In this document: positions 19,854 through 31,500 of the stretch, piece by piece | How the letters are laid out: the number at the start of each line of letters is the position of its first letter | Position numbering within the stretch: position 1 is the stretch's first letter | Assembly (NCBI GenBank): GCA_035610835.1 | Contig: CM069455.1 | Location: 42,834,928-42,898,927 of the forward strand | Reading direction: 5' to 3' | Length of the DNA stretch: 64,000 bases | Origin: Ophiura sarsii | Taxonomy: Eukaryota; Echinodermata; Ophiuroidea; Amphilepidida; Ophiuridae | Position numbers and translations under genes: made by a program | Notes under the pieces: generated by a model | Told to the model about the DNA's origin: nothing | Seen by the model: only the letters and a program-made list of their open reading frames with translations | The model's database searches: none

Positions 19854-20939
19854 CCCATCCTAAGTATGACTCCTTCTAAATATGATTTTTGTGTTAATTT
19901 CTGTATCGCTTACCAGAGCTCAAAAACACACTTCTTTGTGCTTGTTCTTATCTTTACTCTTTCTCATCTATCTTGCCATTAGTTTAACATTTTGTACAGA
20001 TGCACTATTCCCTTGAAATTTAAGGTGAAATTCTAAGCCAAATCACTTAACGGCACTCGCGATGTTTATCGAAATCGGCGCCATGTTTTATTAATAGACT
20101 TGTTTTAATAATAATACATTCGTAAGTTCGTAAGTGATGTGCGTATATAGACGTTTGTTATTTTGCGATGGGGACGAGACTAAATCTGGACCGTGTTGCC
20201 TAATGGGATACTCGGTAAATGTCTGAAAAAAATCTGCCATTGCGTTTACACGGCGGAGAATTATGATTAAATATGGAATAATTTAGCATTTTCATGTTTT
20301 AAAAAGTGGCTGAAAAGAAAGATGAGGACTTTATGAAGTTGTGTAGCTAGTATGAAAATCAACGGGAATGCTGTTTTGCTGTAATCCCCCCGCCAATCAT
20401 TCGAGAAATCAAATTGACAGTTTCTAGCAATGCAATTTCCCCATACATTGGTAGGGGGAAAAACCAACAAAAAAATCACCAACGTATGGGTTTCCTGTAC
20501 TAAAAGAAGCCCACAATTGAAGTAGGTGGATCATGCGATGCGCCCCCGGGGGGGGGGGTTGGTGAACATACCAAGCGGGTACGCATCCGCGTAAAAAAAA
20601 ACCGTCGAAAAGGGTCCAGATTTCACCACACGACGTCGTCGACGTCTTTCTAAAAAAGGGGTACTTTTTAGGGGGCATCGCTCTTTAGGGTATCCATTAC
20701 AGTATCGAGGTATCGACATTCATAGAGGGAACTAATTGTTGTATATGTGTGATTTTTCAATAAACATGCAAAATGTTGAAAAAAATCTTCAATATTTCCC
20801 TTCTATAACCCTAACGCTACTACGTCTCACAGTCACCTCACAGCCAGCACCACGTGGCTTGCGCGCGCACAAGTTCTATCTCCTGTAGCACTAAACTACG
20901 GGTATATATGGTCTCCGATTTCTTAGCCTGTGAAGCCCT
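19854..20939. other. Non-coding stretch, nothing recognised
   Basis: A run of about 11 G residues (about 20547-20558) and a small CGTCGTCGACGTC palindrome at about 20633-20645 are the only distinctive features. Confidence 0.45.
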
Positions 20940-21013
20940 CCCCCCGTGGCTGAGTGTTAGTATATCTCGCCTGTCACGCGGCCGACCCGGGTTCAACTCC
21001 CGGCGCCGGCGGA
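20940..21013 (+). tRNA. tRNA-Asp(GTC)-like sequence, possibly SINE-derived or a pseudogene
   Basis: An anticodon arm CGCCTGTCACGCG shows anticodon GTC. A T arm CCGGGTTCAACTCCCGG has a perfect five-base stem, and an A-box-like TGGCTGAGTGTTAGTATA precedes them. The outer stem pairs at only about five of seven positions. That defect, and its place among repeats, suggests a tRNA-derived repeat or a decayed gene. Confidence 0.5.
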
Positions 21014-22351
21014 CATAATTTTTCATTTAACCCCCTCCCCCTGTTCTTCGTTCCATCCCCACTGCCACATTCTAGGGTTAGGGTTAATTGTATATCCCTG
21101 GTATATCAAAAAAGTTGCTGATTTTTCAAGCCTTCCCCAATTTCGATGTAAACAAAGCACCACATAACTGAGCATTATTGAGTGTCGGTAACGCCGTGGC
21201 GTTGGCGTTTAGGCCTAGGGTAGCAGCAGGGTTTGTTTGTTTGTAGTATGTGTTACTCCATTTAGCTTGCCTTAGGGGTATCAAAATAGTGTTCTGGTTT
21301 ACGCCACTTGGGGTCCGTTTCAGAGGTCCTTGGACGCGCATGTGTACCCGCTCGGTATGTTTACTGACCCCCCCGGGGGATGCGCCATAGCCCCTAACAC
21401 TGCTACAGCTACGATAAGGCTAAAGGCTTAGGCTTAGCGTTGTTTGTCAGCCGTCGGGAGTTGGTTCAACGGAATAAACCGTATTGAACATAACATGGTG
21501 ATGGTCATGATGGTTTTTTCCAGTCGTCACATTTGAGCACCGTCTGTAGGGAAGATATTAGACATAGGTATATATATATCATGATATATAGGATCGAGTC
21601 TAACAGTAACACTTCGCCTGCGAATTCAACACCCTTACCATGTATTGCCCTACGAATTCGACAGCCATGACAGTCCAATAACATGTAACTGCAGACTTGA
21701 AAACTTACTCATTTTGCAGCAATCGGAGAAGGTACTGACTTCTCAATAGGTTATTCATTTTAAAATATCTTTTAAATCAACTTAGTAATTAAAAAATCAA
21801 ATCAACATGACGAACTTGCGGTTATATAACAGATTTTAGAGATATTGCTTCGCTTTCAGTGTTCCAGTTTTCGTTACGCTCAGCGTCCGCCGTCAGCGAA
21901 ACATTTAGGGATGGGCATATCGGCAATTTTGATCCCGTATAAAAAATGTCAATTTACAAATCAATCTAAATACTTTTATGGTAATAGTTCCTGTGATCAT
22001 AATATCATAACTATATATAAATATTTGCATAATATTTTATTTTTATTTTTTTGAAATTTATTTTGAAATTCAAGTTAATAAAATTACTGCTTCAGTTATA
22101 ATGTTTATACTTGGTCATAAAAGATGGTTCATGTGTACATGATGGATAATAACACACTAAGGTTTTGAATGCATCTCAAAATCTCTAATGCATAGGTTTA
22201 CCATTTTTCCTTACCATATCACATGCATGCGAACTCAAATAGTAATTTTTCTGACTTGAATATCCAAATAATATTTTTTTTTTTTTAATTGTTCTATTGT
22301 TATAAAGTTAAAGCATAAAATTCAATATTTTTTAATTACAACTTAGTCACC
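21014..22351. other. Non-coding stretch, nothing recognised
   Basis: A short TATATATATCATGATATATA palindrome lies near 21570-21590 and a poly-T tract near 22275. No exon is seen. Confidence 0.45.
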
Positions 22352-22712
22352 TGAATACGCGGATTTAGGGTTTCCCTAGTGTTGGGCGGTATCGTGCTGA
22401 TGTTGGTACGCCCTACTTCTGGTTTTACGCTAACGTGTGGGATTGCATTGAAATACGCTTTTAACCAGCTAATACCGCTGATGAAAACAAACAAAACTAC
22501 GCCGTATTCGATAGTTTTAACGAAAAATAATAATTGTTTTACATTAGTCAACAGTTTACCTCCATATTTTAGGACTTCAAACTCTCCAATAGGCTTGCAC
22601 CTTGCCAGAAAAAGACCCACATTTTGCCGTGCCCAATAGCTCTAAATATGCGTATTAGGCCATACTATTACTAGTCTGGCGTGTTTGCAACCAAGAGTTA
22701 TTATAGTATTTT

Positions 22713-22788
22713 AACAAAGTTACCGCAAACACGGTCAAACCAAGGAGTTAAAACTCATTGGTTTGACCGTGTTTGCGGTAACTTTGTT
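22713..22788. repeat. Near-perfect 31-bp hairpin
   Basis: AACAAAGTTACCGCAAACAC and GGTCAAACCAA are followed, after about 14 bases, by the exact inverse. Confidence 0.9.
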
Positions 22789-23137
22789 TAGGCCTAGGAT
22801 AAGCTAGAGAGCCACTCAAATCTGCTTATTTGATTTAAAAGGCCGAAATTCGGAGGAAATAAAGTTTGAAAAATGGGGTTTTGGTGTTTTAGCATGCAAT
22901 TTACTCTGCAGATTTATAATATAAGCCTATTGTGGTACAATAATTGTGTATATGTATACAAACAACAACTATGCAATATGTACAGTGGCGTGCACAGGAG
23001 TGGGAGGGGGCACCTGACCATAAATGAAATTCCCCCGACTCAGATTCTTCTCGATTCCCCCGACGTACCAAACAAAAAATAGTAAAAGGTAGCCCCATTT
23101 ATTTTTGCAGTCACCTCGTGAATTTCACGTAAGTGGT

Positions 23138-23169
<32 letters not shown>
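23138..23169. repeat. Run of 32 G
   Basis: This is the longest of about a dozen G or C runs in the window. Others are at about 121-134, 4703-4721, 23504-23520, 23732-23749, 23874-23892, 34335-34356, 42435-42450, 43060-43072 and 62531-62546. True lengths may differ because such runs are hard to sequence. Confidence 0.85.
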
Positions 23170-23174
<5 letters not shown>

Positions 23175-23469
23175 ACATTTTTTCACACGGTCAAAACAAA
23201 TCGCACAGTCCAAAAAACAGCAAAGTCAACAACTAATGCCCAATCCTCCGGGTTTTCATAAGTTCTCTATAACATTTTTCTTTATTTAGCCGACTGCTGC
23301 ATAAATTTGTCGACCACATGCACAGATTTGCCGACTATTTGACTATTTGGGTCACACCACCCCACACACACACCCCGGCGCGGATCCAGACAAGTTTAAG
23401 GTGGGGGGGGGGCAAAAATGAAATTGATACCATCCAAGCGGTGCGTACAGCACCGCCTTCCGAGCCATG

Positions 23470-23830
23470 CTCGGACAGGGGGTCACGGTCTGAGGGATGA
23501 TGTGCCCCCCCCCCCCCCCTCCCCCGCAGGATCAGAAGGAGATAAAAATTCAATTTTGGAACTCATTTGGTGCGATCTGGTGTAGGCCTATAATACTTTT
23601 GACCAATATTTTGACCTCTTCATTTCCAATAAAAATTTTGTTTTTATCAATGCACCAATGCACGAAAGAAGTTGAGCATAATTATACTGATATATTCTTG
23701 ATTTAAGTATAGATTGGTTAAAAGCTCGAACAGGGGGGGGGGGGGGGGGTCTGAGGGGGATGTGCCCCCTCAGAATTGGATTTTTTTTCAATTTTTGAAC
23801 CCATTTGGTGTGTACTTTTGACTCATATTT
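23470..23830. repeat. Direct pair of a repeat with GATGTGCCCCC
   Basis: GGTCTGAGGGATGATGTGCC and, about 250 bases later, GGTCTGAGGGGGATGTGCCC are each followed by a C/G run or CCCCTCAG, then AATTC/GGA-type sequence and CATTTGGTG. These are two copies of the same repeat end. Confidence 0.65.
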
Positions 23831-24416
23831 TATTGAAAAGCAATCACTTTATTTCCGATCAATATTTTCCGACCCCCCCCCCCCCCCCCCCTCTAAAGAG
23901 ATAAAGAAATAAAGAAATAATAAACCCCCGATATTTCACACAAAATTAATTATGTTCAGTCCCTTAAATAAATAATTAGACACAAAAAACAACGTAAATA
24001 AACCTCAAATACGTCATTTTAGGACTCTGATGAGCTTTTACATTGCCTCTAGATTTAGTCTGTTATATCCAGTCCCCACTGGCATGACTTGCTCGGTAAA
24101 TTACATGACGCCTAGACTGCCGAATTCCGCAACTTTTCGGCATTTTACGCGGAACTTTCAATGGATATTTCAACTTAATGTGCATTTTTTAATTCTGCCG
24201 ATCCCCAAGGATAGTTTAGGTATACTATCTTTATTTTCAATTAAGACTTCTGTACTTTGGAGGGGTGCGTCGACCATGAAATCTTCTGAGTTTATTTTGA
24301 CCGCTCGTCCCATTTTGCAATGCATTTTCCTATGGTAGCGTAAAACCAGAAGTCGGGCGTACCAACATCAGCGCGATACCGCCCAACACTAGGAAAACCC
24401 TAAATCCGCGTATTAC

Positions 24417-25332
24417 CGCGACTTACCCACACCATGTCCATGTAACCTCTATCTTGATGTCTGAAATACTCTGATTTTTGTTTTTGTTTAAATGAATAAA
24501 AAATAAAAACCAGTGCAGTTACCTTCCGGGTACAAAACTACAAGTGCATTCAAAGCCCTGCACAACACACTGAGAACTGGGACATGTGTGTTTCATTGAC
24601 TTCATGCTTGGCTTTCCCTTTATTTATTTTTTTAAATTAGCCCGCCCGCTCGCCTGCATCTCGTCGTGTGGAGGACAGGCCAAACCCTTTTTTGTGGCCT
24701 ATAGGCAATAAAACATTATTATGCACGATAGGCTAAATGTAATATAATGAAGAAACTGTTCAGTAAAACTTATCATAATGAAAACTTCATGGCATCTGCT
24801 CCAACAAAACTGTGCACGCACCATAACCTCATTGAAACCGCACGAAAATGTTACCCCTGTTTCACCTCCTATAACTTCACAACGCAATATTGATTTGTCT
24901 TGGGGAAAATCGTATATGAATTAAGCTTTATATTACTCTCGACTTAGTATTGTTACTACGATTGATGCTACGTGTAGCACAACGATCCACTGAAGAAAGG
25001 CGGCCCGGAAACCTTCAAATGTTGTCAGGCGCCTGACACTGTATTGTTCGAATCGCCGAAAGCATAGACGGTCATGAATATACAATGAATAATCATATCA
25101 ATGAATATACGTCATTTGTGAAGTCGAAAATGAAAAGTACCAGACCATAGTGGACACGAACGGCCGTAATCTTTGAATCTCCGTTGATTTCAATGTTATG
25201 TCGGAGTGTTTTACCTAATTTCATACTGACACGACCTGAGTGATAATCAAACGGTCCCCGAACGATGCCCTGGCGCTGTTGAAGTCAGAAATATCATCGT
25301 TCCCTACAGTCCGAGCGTTCCCACATCGAATT
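24417..25332. other. Non-coding stretch; possible retroelement scrap
   Basis: CCACTGAAGAAAGGCGGCCC-GGAAAC at about 24990-25012 resembles the repeated end motif of some Penelope-like elements, but too little is present to assign it. Confidence 0.3.
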
Positions 25333-25830
25333 TCACCTAGAATATTCGTCACACGAACTTATGTCCGCCATCGTCTGAATATCGAAAAGGCCCTCTGGAG
25401 AGTCAAGGGGACAACATTTTTTTCTACGCATGCGTCCGATCGCTTTGGATTTGTCCACTAAAATTTTGGACAAATGCCTAATGAGTATGTGCTGCATGGC
25501 AAGTAACACAACTTCTTGTAATGCGCTAATCAACCGTAGATCTAACCCCCGGGCTCCGGCCAGTTTGGGGTGGAAAAGCCCAATCAGGAAAAGTTCACGG
25601 AAAAGATTCAGGCGTTGACGGTTCAATGGTATATCACAGATAGGCAAAGTGGGTATATCCAGTGACAGTTGTATATCCCTTGGTATATAATATTTAATTT
25701 TGACTAAAGCAGCCGACAATGCATTGATTGATGATAACATCCAGAAGTGGTTTGATGTGATAATAATGCCGCCATGAGGATCGAGCCGTGTAGCGAGGGG
25801 CCAAGCCGAACTATGATCGAGAGTGACCAA
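25333..25830 (-). CDS. Unrecognised 165-codon open frame in a GC-rich patch
   Basis: I do not recognise this sequence. It is the longest non-transposon frame in the window besides the 13052-13588 one. It contains a hydrophobic stretch (FRELFLIGLFHPKLAG, ISALQEVVLLAMQHILIRHL). Near its end lies an ATGGCGGAC start context, followed by MADISSCDEYS and then AG|GTGAAA, a usable donor at 25336. It could therefore contain the first coding exon (25337-25371) of a minus-strand gene, the rest of the frame being 5' untranslated DNA. Its phase would also join MRPS31 exon 2. It could equally be chance, since GC-rich DNA has fewer stops. Confidence 0.25.
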   Translation of the reverse strand: MVTLDHSSAWPLATRLDPHGGIIITSNHFWMLSSINALSAALVKIKYYIPRDIQLSLDIPTLPICDIPLNRQRLNLFRELFLIGLFHPKLAGARGLDLRLISALQEVVLLAMQHILIRHLSKILVDKSKAIGRMRRKKCCPLDSPEGLFDIQTMADISSCDEYSR

Positions 25831-26675
25831 TAACGCGCCGCAATGCGGACCACTGGCGCGCAGCGGGCCGGCACATCCAACATGCGCGAATCAGTGGCGT
25901 AGCCAGCTTTAAACAGGGCCATAGGGAGGGGGTGGACTTATCAGACAGTAAAAAGTCCGAGTTGTATACCGACGAAAGGCATGATGTAGGCCTACAGTCA
26001 ATAAAACTATACGGTAGTGCCCACATGTTGTGGCGAATATAGGGCCTACACTTACTTGCAACATCCGGGGGCCGACTATACGACCGTAACAGAGCGACAG
26101 TAGAATCCGGTGTTTATTTTGTTTTAAATTGAGTGTATTGTTAATCATAGTCCCGGTTCTGAGCACTTCTCTAGCCCGCCTGGCCTGTGGGCCTAAATGA
26201 GACACCGTGCACTTTGCGCCGTGCCATAGTGCAGTTATGCTCCGTGGCAAACGAGCGACAACCCTTGACACACTTACCAGGTTTAACAAAACTTTAATCC
26301 TGTTTCACAAATTAGCCCCGATTAGTCAATTGATACTTGAGCTCTCTCAGCCAATGAACGAGCTGGTCAACGACCTACGGGTCGACCCGTTCATCTATTG
26401 TTTGAGCTGATACTGATAAGGAATAGTCGATATCTAGACAAAATAGGGGTGTTTGTTAAGAAATAGGCCCCATAGTAGTTGAAGCAAATGGACTTATTAT
26501 ATAGAACAAGTCCATGATTAGAGATAGATGGAACCATTATTGTTTAGAATTAGTATTATCTAAAATATCTACAATTTAAATGAATAATTCTTATTTGTTT
26601 AATATTTCAAATTCTGGTACTTGTTTTATAAATAGATATGTATTTTATACCTATTTATACCCATATAACACATAA
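25831..26675. other. GC-rich, CpG-containing stretch with possible first exon(s) on the minus strand
   Basis: On the minus strand ACCTG|GTAAGTGTG (about 26278) and TTGCAA|GTAAGTGTAG (about 26055) are strong donor-like sites, with open frame between them. Together with the CpG content this is what a promoter-proximal region looks like. However, no protein family is recognised and no downstream exon could be paired. Confidence 0.3.
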
Positions 26676-26892
26676 TACTGTAAAACGACTTAATTTTGCT
26701 AGCAATTTAATTTCACGATACGGTCCAATTCACCAAATTAATTTGCTTTCAATTATATTATATTATTTTTATATTATTTATCAATGGTTTTAGCCTACTG
26801 AAAGATCATAAGAATTTGTAAAATTAAATTGCCCCCAATATATTAATGCTAAATTCACTAAATTTAGTTGCCGTGAAATTAAAATGTTTTAC
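26676..26892. mobile_element. MITE related to 5664-5877
   Basis: TACTGTAAAACGACTTAATT and GCAATTTAATTTCACG face an inverse copy (CCGTGAAATTAAAATGTTTTAC). Ends and size resemble the 5664-5877 element. Confidence 0.55.
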
Positions 26893-28540
26893 TAATATGT
26901 CCCAATTAGTCCCAAGAAGCGCCATCCGTAGGTTTTCAATACAACCATGTCCATGGGTGTGTAAGCCACCATCCCTCACCAAAAATGGTAGGGCCAATCG
27001 ATAAGGTCAATCTCTCTCACACGCACGGTCCGCTGATCGCTAAATTTGACTGGTTAGTTTGTGATGACTAGTGGAAATATAGGTTTGTTGAAGAGTCTAT
27101 GGTACTGCTTTCTCAAGGTCCTAGAATATCAAACAAAGGCTTGAGACGTAAAGTGGGCCGCCCTCTTTATACATCCGCCCGATCGAAATTGATACGTCAA
27201 GTGGTTTTTATATAGCGATGAAAACAGTGAGGGCGAGTTTTTGAGAAAGATGACAGGTTTTGCCATTGACTTAATGTGGCAAATTTAGACACGGCAATAA
27301 AGAGACCACAAAAGTCGAGATATAGTCCTAATAAAAGTGGCGATGGTACTAAGTTCTCGTTAACCTAAACCCATATAAATTAAACATGTTATATTTAAAA
27401 GTATAAACTTGTATTAACCGTCCGATTGAGACTAATCGGTCGGTTAGTTTTCATGATATAACTGAAAACAATCTGTCCCTATTCGAATTGCATGTGAACT
27501 CTGTGCGTGCAGCGGGTCAATAATACTTCAATTACAAGCGCACTGTACTGTGTTCAATGGTAAAACGGACAGTAACTGCAAGATGCATATGCTATAACCA
27601 TCTAATGATTGGAAGCGTAGCAGCATAAAGTATTATGAGAAAATGTGTACATATCTCCTAAGATTCTGGAGATTCGGAGTCTACCATCGGACCGGGCTTT
27701 CAGTTGACCTACGCATAGGAGCATCGTCGAAGCGAGAATGTCCCCTGTAACCTTTTTCAAGATCTTGGCACTGCAATTACAATTTTGGTTCATTATAGAG
27801 GGAATCCACTTTACTCATACGTGCCCGTAATCACCTTTCAAAGGTACAAGACTTGATCGCGTCTATCAATAGTTGTCTGATTGCCTTTCCACATATATTT
27901 CGACATGAATATTGCGTCTCCCAATTCGTTTATTAAAGCTAGCTAAATTTGGTACAAGAACTAACTTTCTTGAAATGAAGTTGTACCAACGATTTTCTAG
28001 AAATTCATCGGTTGTACAGATTTAAAAAAAATGGTAATCATGGTAGATTTAACATTGGTATAAACGGTCTCCTTTCTCATGTTGTACGATTGGCTATGGC
28101 CTGTTTTGGAAATGTGTTTGCTTTGTGTATCCAAATAGCTTACAGTTGTATATTAGCCTAGCTATAACAAGCTATAAAAATGACATCTCTGAATGTATTT
28201 TAAACAAAGTGTGCAAAGGAGAAATGGTTGGGCACACTGGTAAAATGGTTTTACAACAAGTGTTGCTATCATTATCAAAGTGAACTCAACTTCAATCACT
28301 TATTTATCGAGCAATAATATATTGTTTTACGCATTTTAATTTGTTTAGATTATAAGTTAAATAAATCCAGAGATAAATGATAGATAGAAAAATAGATTAA
28401 AAAAGAATAGAAAAAAAACTATAAAAGCATTGGCGGCCTTTATAAATTATAAAAATTGACATAAAAATGATGTTACATACATCCACAATCAAGTTTAAAT
28501 TAAAAAAAATAAAATAAAATAAAATAGAAAACAACAACGA
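26893..28540. other. Non-coding stretch, nothing recognised
   Basis: The sequence is AT-rich. The minus-strand frame at 27602-27793 matches nothing known to me. An A/TAAAA-rich tract precedes the satellite array. Confidence 0.5.
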
Positions 28541-31500
28541 CTAGATCTAGTTCTGGTCTGAGACCAGGGCACCTTGATTTTAATGAGAAAATGATCCCTA
28601 GTGAGCTCTTCTTGACCATTGACCTGGTTATGATGATTGACTTTTATTCTTGCCTGATTGAACCAAACAAGATAAAACAGATCCGATCTAATTCGGAGCA
28701 TGTCTTGCAAATCGGATTTTAACTTTTAACTGTATAGGTCAATGACCCCTAGTGACCCCATACGACATGTCAATTTTAATCGCTGAAATACTGGTATGGG
28801 CATGGACCTAAGGAATATTTTGACCAATTTTAATGCACATCAGTCATTTCCTCTGAGACGAGAAGCATTTTAGGTGAACGGATTGAAAATCAATGTTTTG
28901 ACTCCTAGTGACTCCTTCTTGACCTTTGACCTGATTAAAATAATTGACTTATTTTCTTGGTTTATCAATCCAAACAAGATGCAACAAATCCGGTCCAAAT
29001 CGGATCATGTCTTCACTTTTACCTCTGTAAAGTTCAATGACCCGTATTGACCCCTTCTTGACATTTGACCTGGTCAATATGATTAACTTATTTTCTTAGC
29101 TCATCATACTAAACAAGATGCAACAAACACGGTCCAAATCGGAGCATGTCTTAACTTTTACCCCTGCAAAGTTCAATGACCCGTATTGACCCCTTCTTGA
29201 CATTTGACCTGGTCAATATGATTAATTTATTTTCTTGGCTCATCAATCCAAACAAGATGCAACAAACCCGGTCCCAATCGGAGCATATCTCACGTTTAAC
29301 CACTGTATAGGTCAATGACCTCTAGTGACCCCGCGTGACACGTCAATTTTAATCGCTGAGATCGCTGTATGTGCATGGTCCTAAGGAATCTTTTGACCAA
29401 TTCTGACATTCATGAGCCATTTCCTCTGAGACAAGAAGCATTTTAAGTGATATGGTTAGAAAATCAACATTTTGACCCCTAGTGACCCCAAATATTTGTT
29501 GATTGTAAAAACCGAACTATTATATATGCATACGGTTATAAGGAATATGTTGACCGATTTTGACGATCCTAGGTCATTTCACTAAATTGGAAATGCATTT
29601 TAAGTGAAAATCACGTTTTGACCCCTAGTGACCCCCCTGTGACCTTTGACCCCAAACTGTGAGGTCCTGTAATGAAGGTCTGGTAGGGGGTCCTACTGAC
29701 CAAATCTGGTGATTGTAGCATGTAAACTGTAGGAGAAGAAGCATTTTGTAGATATATTGCCAGAAGAAGATGATGATGTAGAAGAAGCAGAACTAGATCT
29801 AGTTCTGGTCTGAGACCAGGGCACCTTGATTTTATGAGAAAATTATCCCTAGTGACCTCTTCTTGACCTTTGACCTGGTTATGATGATTGGCTTTTTTCT
29901 TGCCTTATCGAACCAAAAAAGGTAAAACAGGTCCGATCTAATTCGGAGCATGTCTTGAGTTTTACCCATGTAAAGTTCAATGACCCCTCTTGACCCCATA
30001 CGACACGCCAATTTTAAACGCTTAAATCGCTGTATGTGCATGGACCCAAGGAATCTTTTGATTAATTCTGACATTCATCAGCCATTTTCTCTGAGACAAG
30101 AAGCATTTTAAGTGATATGGTAAGCAAATCAACATTTTGACCCCTAGTGACCCCAAATATGTTTTGATTTTAAAAACCGAACTATTATATATGCGTACGA
30201 TCATAAGGAATATGTTAACTGATTTTGACGATCCTAGGTCATTTCACTCAATTGCAAGGGCATTTTAAGTGAAAATCACGTTTTGGCCCCTAGTGACCCC
30301 CCCTGTGACCTTTGACCTCAAACTGTGAGATCCTGTAATGAAGGTTTGGTAGAGGGTCCTACTGACCAAGTCTAGTGATTGTAACATGTAAACTGTAGGA
30401 GAAGAAGCATTTTGTATATGGGTCTGCAAGAAAGTTCAATGACCTCTACTGACCTGTTCCTGACCTTTGACCCCAAAATCATCATTGACTTTTTTTCTTG
30501 TCTCATCAATGCCTACAAGATGAAATAAGTTTGGTCTAAATCGGAGCATATCTTACGTTTTACCCCTGTATAGGTCAATGAACCCTAGTGACCCCGCATG
30601 ACACGTCAATTTTAATCGCTGAGATCGCTGTATGTGCATGGTCCTAAGGAATCTTTTGACCAATTCTGACATTCATAAGCCATTTCCTCTGAGACAAGAA
30701 GCATTTTAAGTGATATGGTAAGCAAATCAACATTTTGACCCCTAGTGACCCCAAATATTTGTTGATTGTAAAACCGAACTATTATATATGCGTACGGTCA
30801 TAAGGAATATGTTGACTGATTTAGACGATCCTAGGTCATTTCACTAAATTGGAAATGCGTTTTAAGTGAAAATCACGTTTTGACCCCTAGTGACCCCCCT
30901 GTGACCTTTGACCCCAAACTGTGAGGTCCTGTAATGAAGGTCTGGTAGAGGGTCCTACTGACCAAGTCTGGTGATTGTAGCATGTAAACTGTAGGAGAAG
31001 AAGCATTTTGTAGAAAGGTTGCCAGAAAGAAGAAGAAGAAGAACTAGATCTAGTTCTGGTCTGAGACCAGGGCACCTTGATTTTTATGAGAAAATGATCC
31101 CTAGTGACCTTTTCTTGACCTTTGACCTGGTTATGATGATTAGCTTTTTTTCTTGCCTTATCAAACCAAACAAGGTAAAACAGGTCCGATCTAATTCGGA
31201 GCATGTCTTGAGTTTTACCCATGTAAAGTTCAATGACCCCTCTTGACCCCATACGACACGCCAATTTTAAACGCTTTAATCGCTGTATGTGCATGAACCC
31301 AAGGAATCTTCTGATTAATTCTGACATTCATCAGCCATTTCCTCTGAGACAAGAAGCATTTTAAGTGATATGGTAAGCAAATCAACATTTTGACCCCTAG
31401 TGATCCCAAATATGTTTTGATTTTAAAGACCTAACCTTTATATATGCGTACGATCATAAGGAATATGTTAACCGATTTTGACGATCCTAGGTCATTTCAC

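Larger units (their letters stand above)
22352..24416. mobile_element. Inverted 80-bp copies bounding ~2.1 kb
   Basis: AATACGCGGATTTAGGGTTT through GGTTTTACGCT (22352-22431) recurs in inverse at 24337-24416 with few differences. Read outward, both arms encode the same short peptide (VKPEVGRTNIS, IPPNTR, TLNPRI). That could be chance conservation of a repeat or a trace of coding. Between the arms are long G/C runs and a partial duplication. This is either a terminal-inverted-repeat element or two separately inserted copies of one repeat; no target duplication was found. Confidence 0.5.

Noticed and set aside
24980..25020. Penelope-like retroelement end
   Set aside because: Only a short motif matches; no reverse transcriptase or nuclease sequence nearby.
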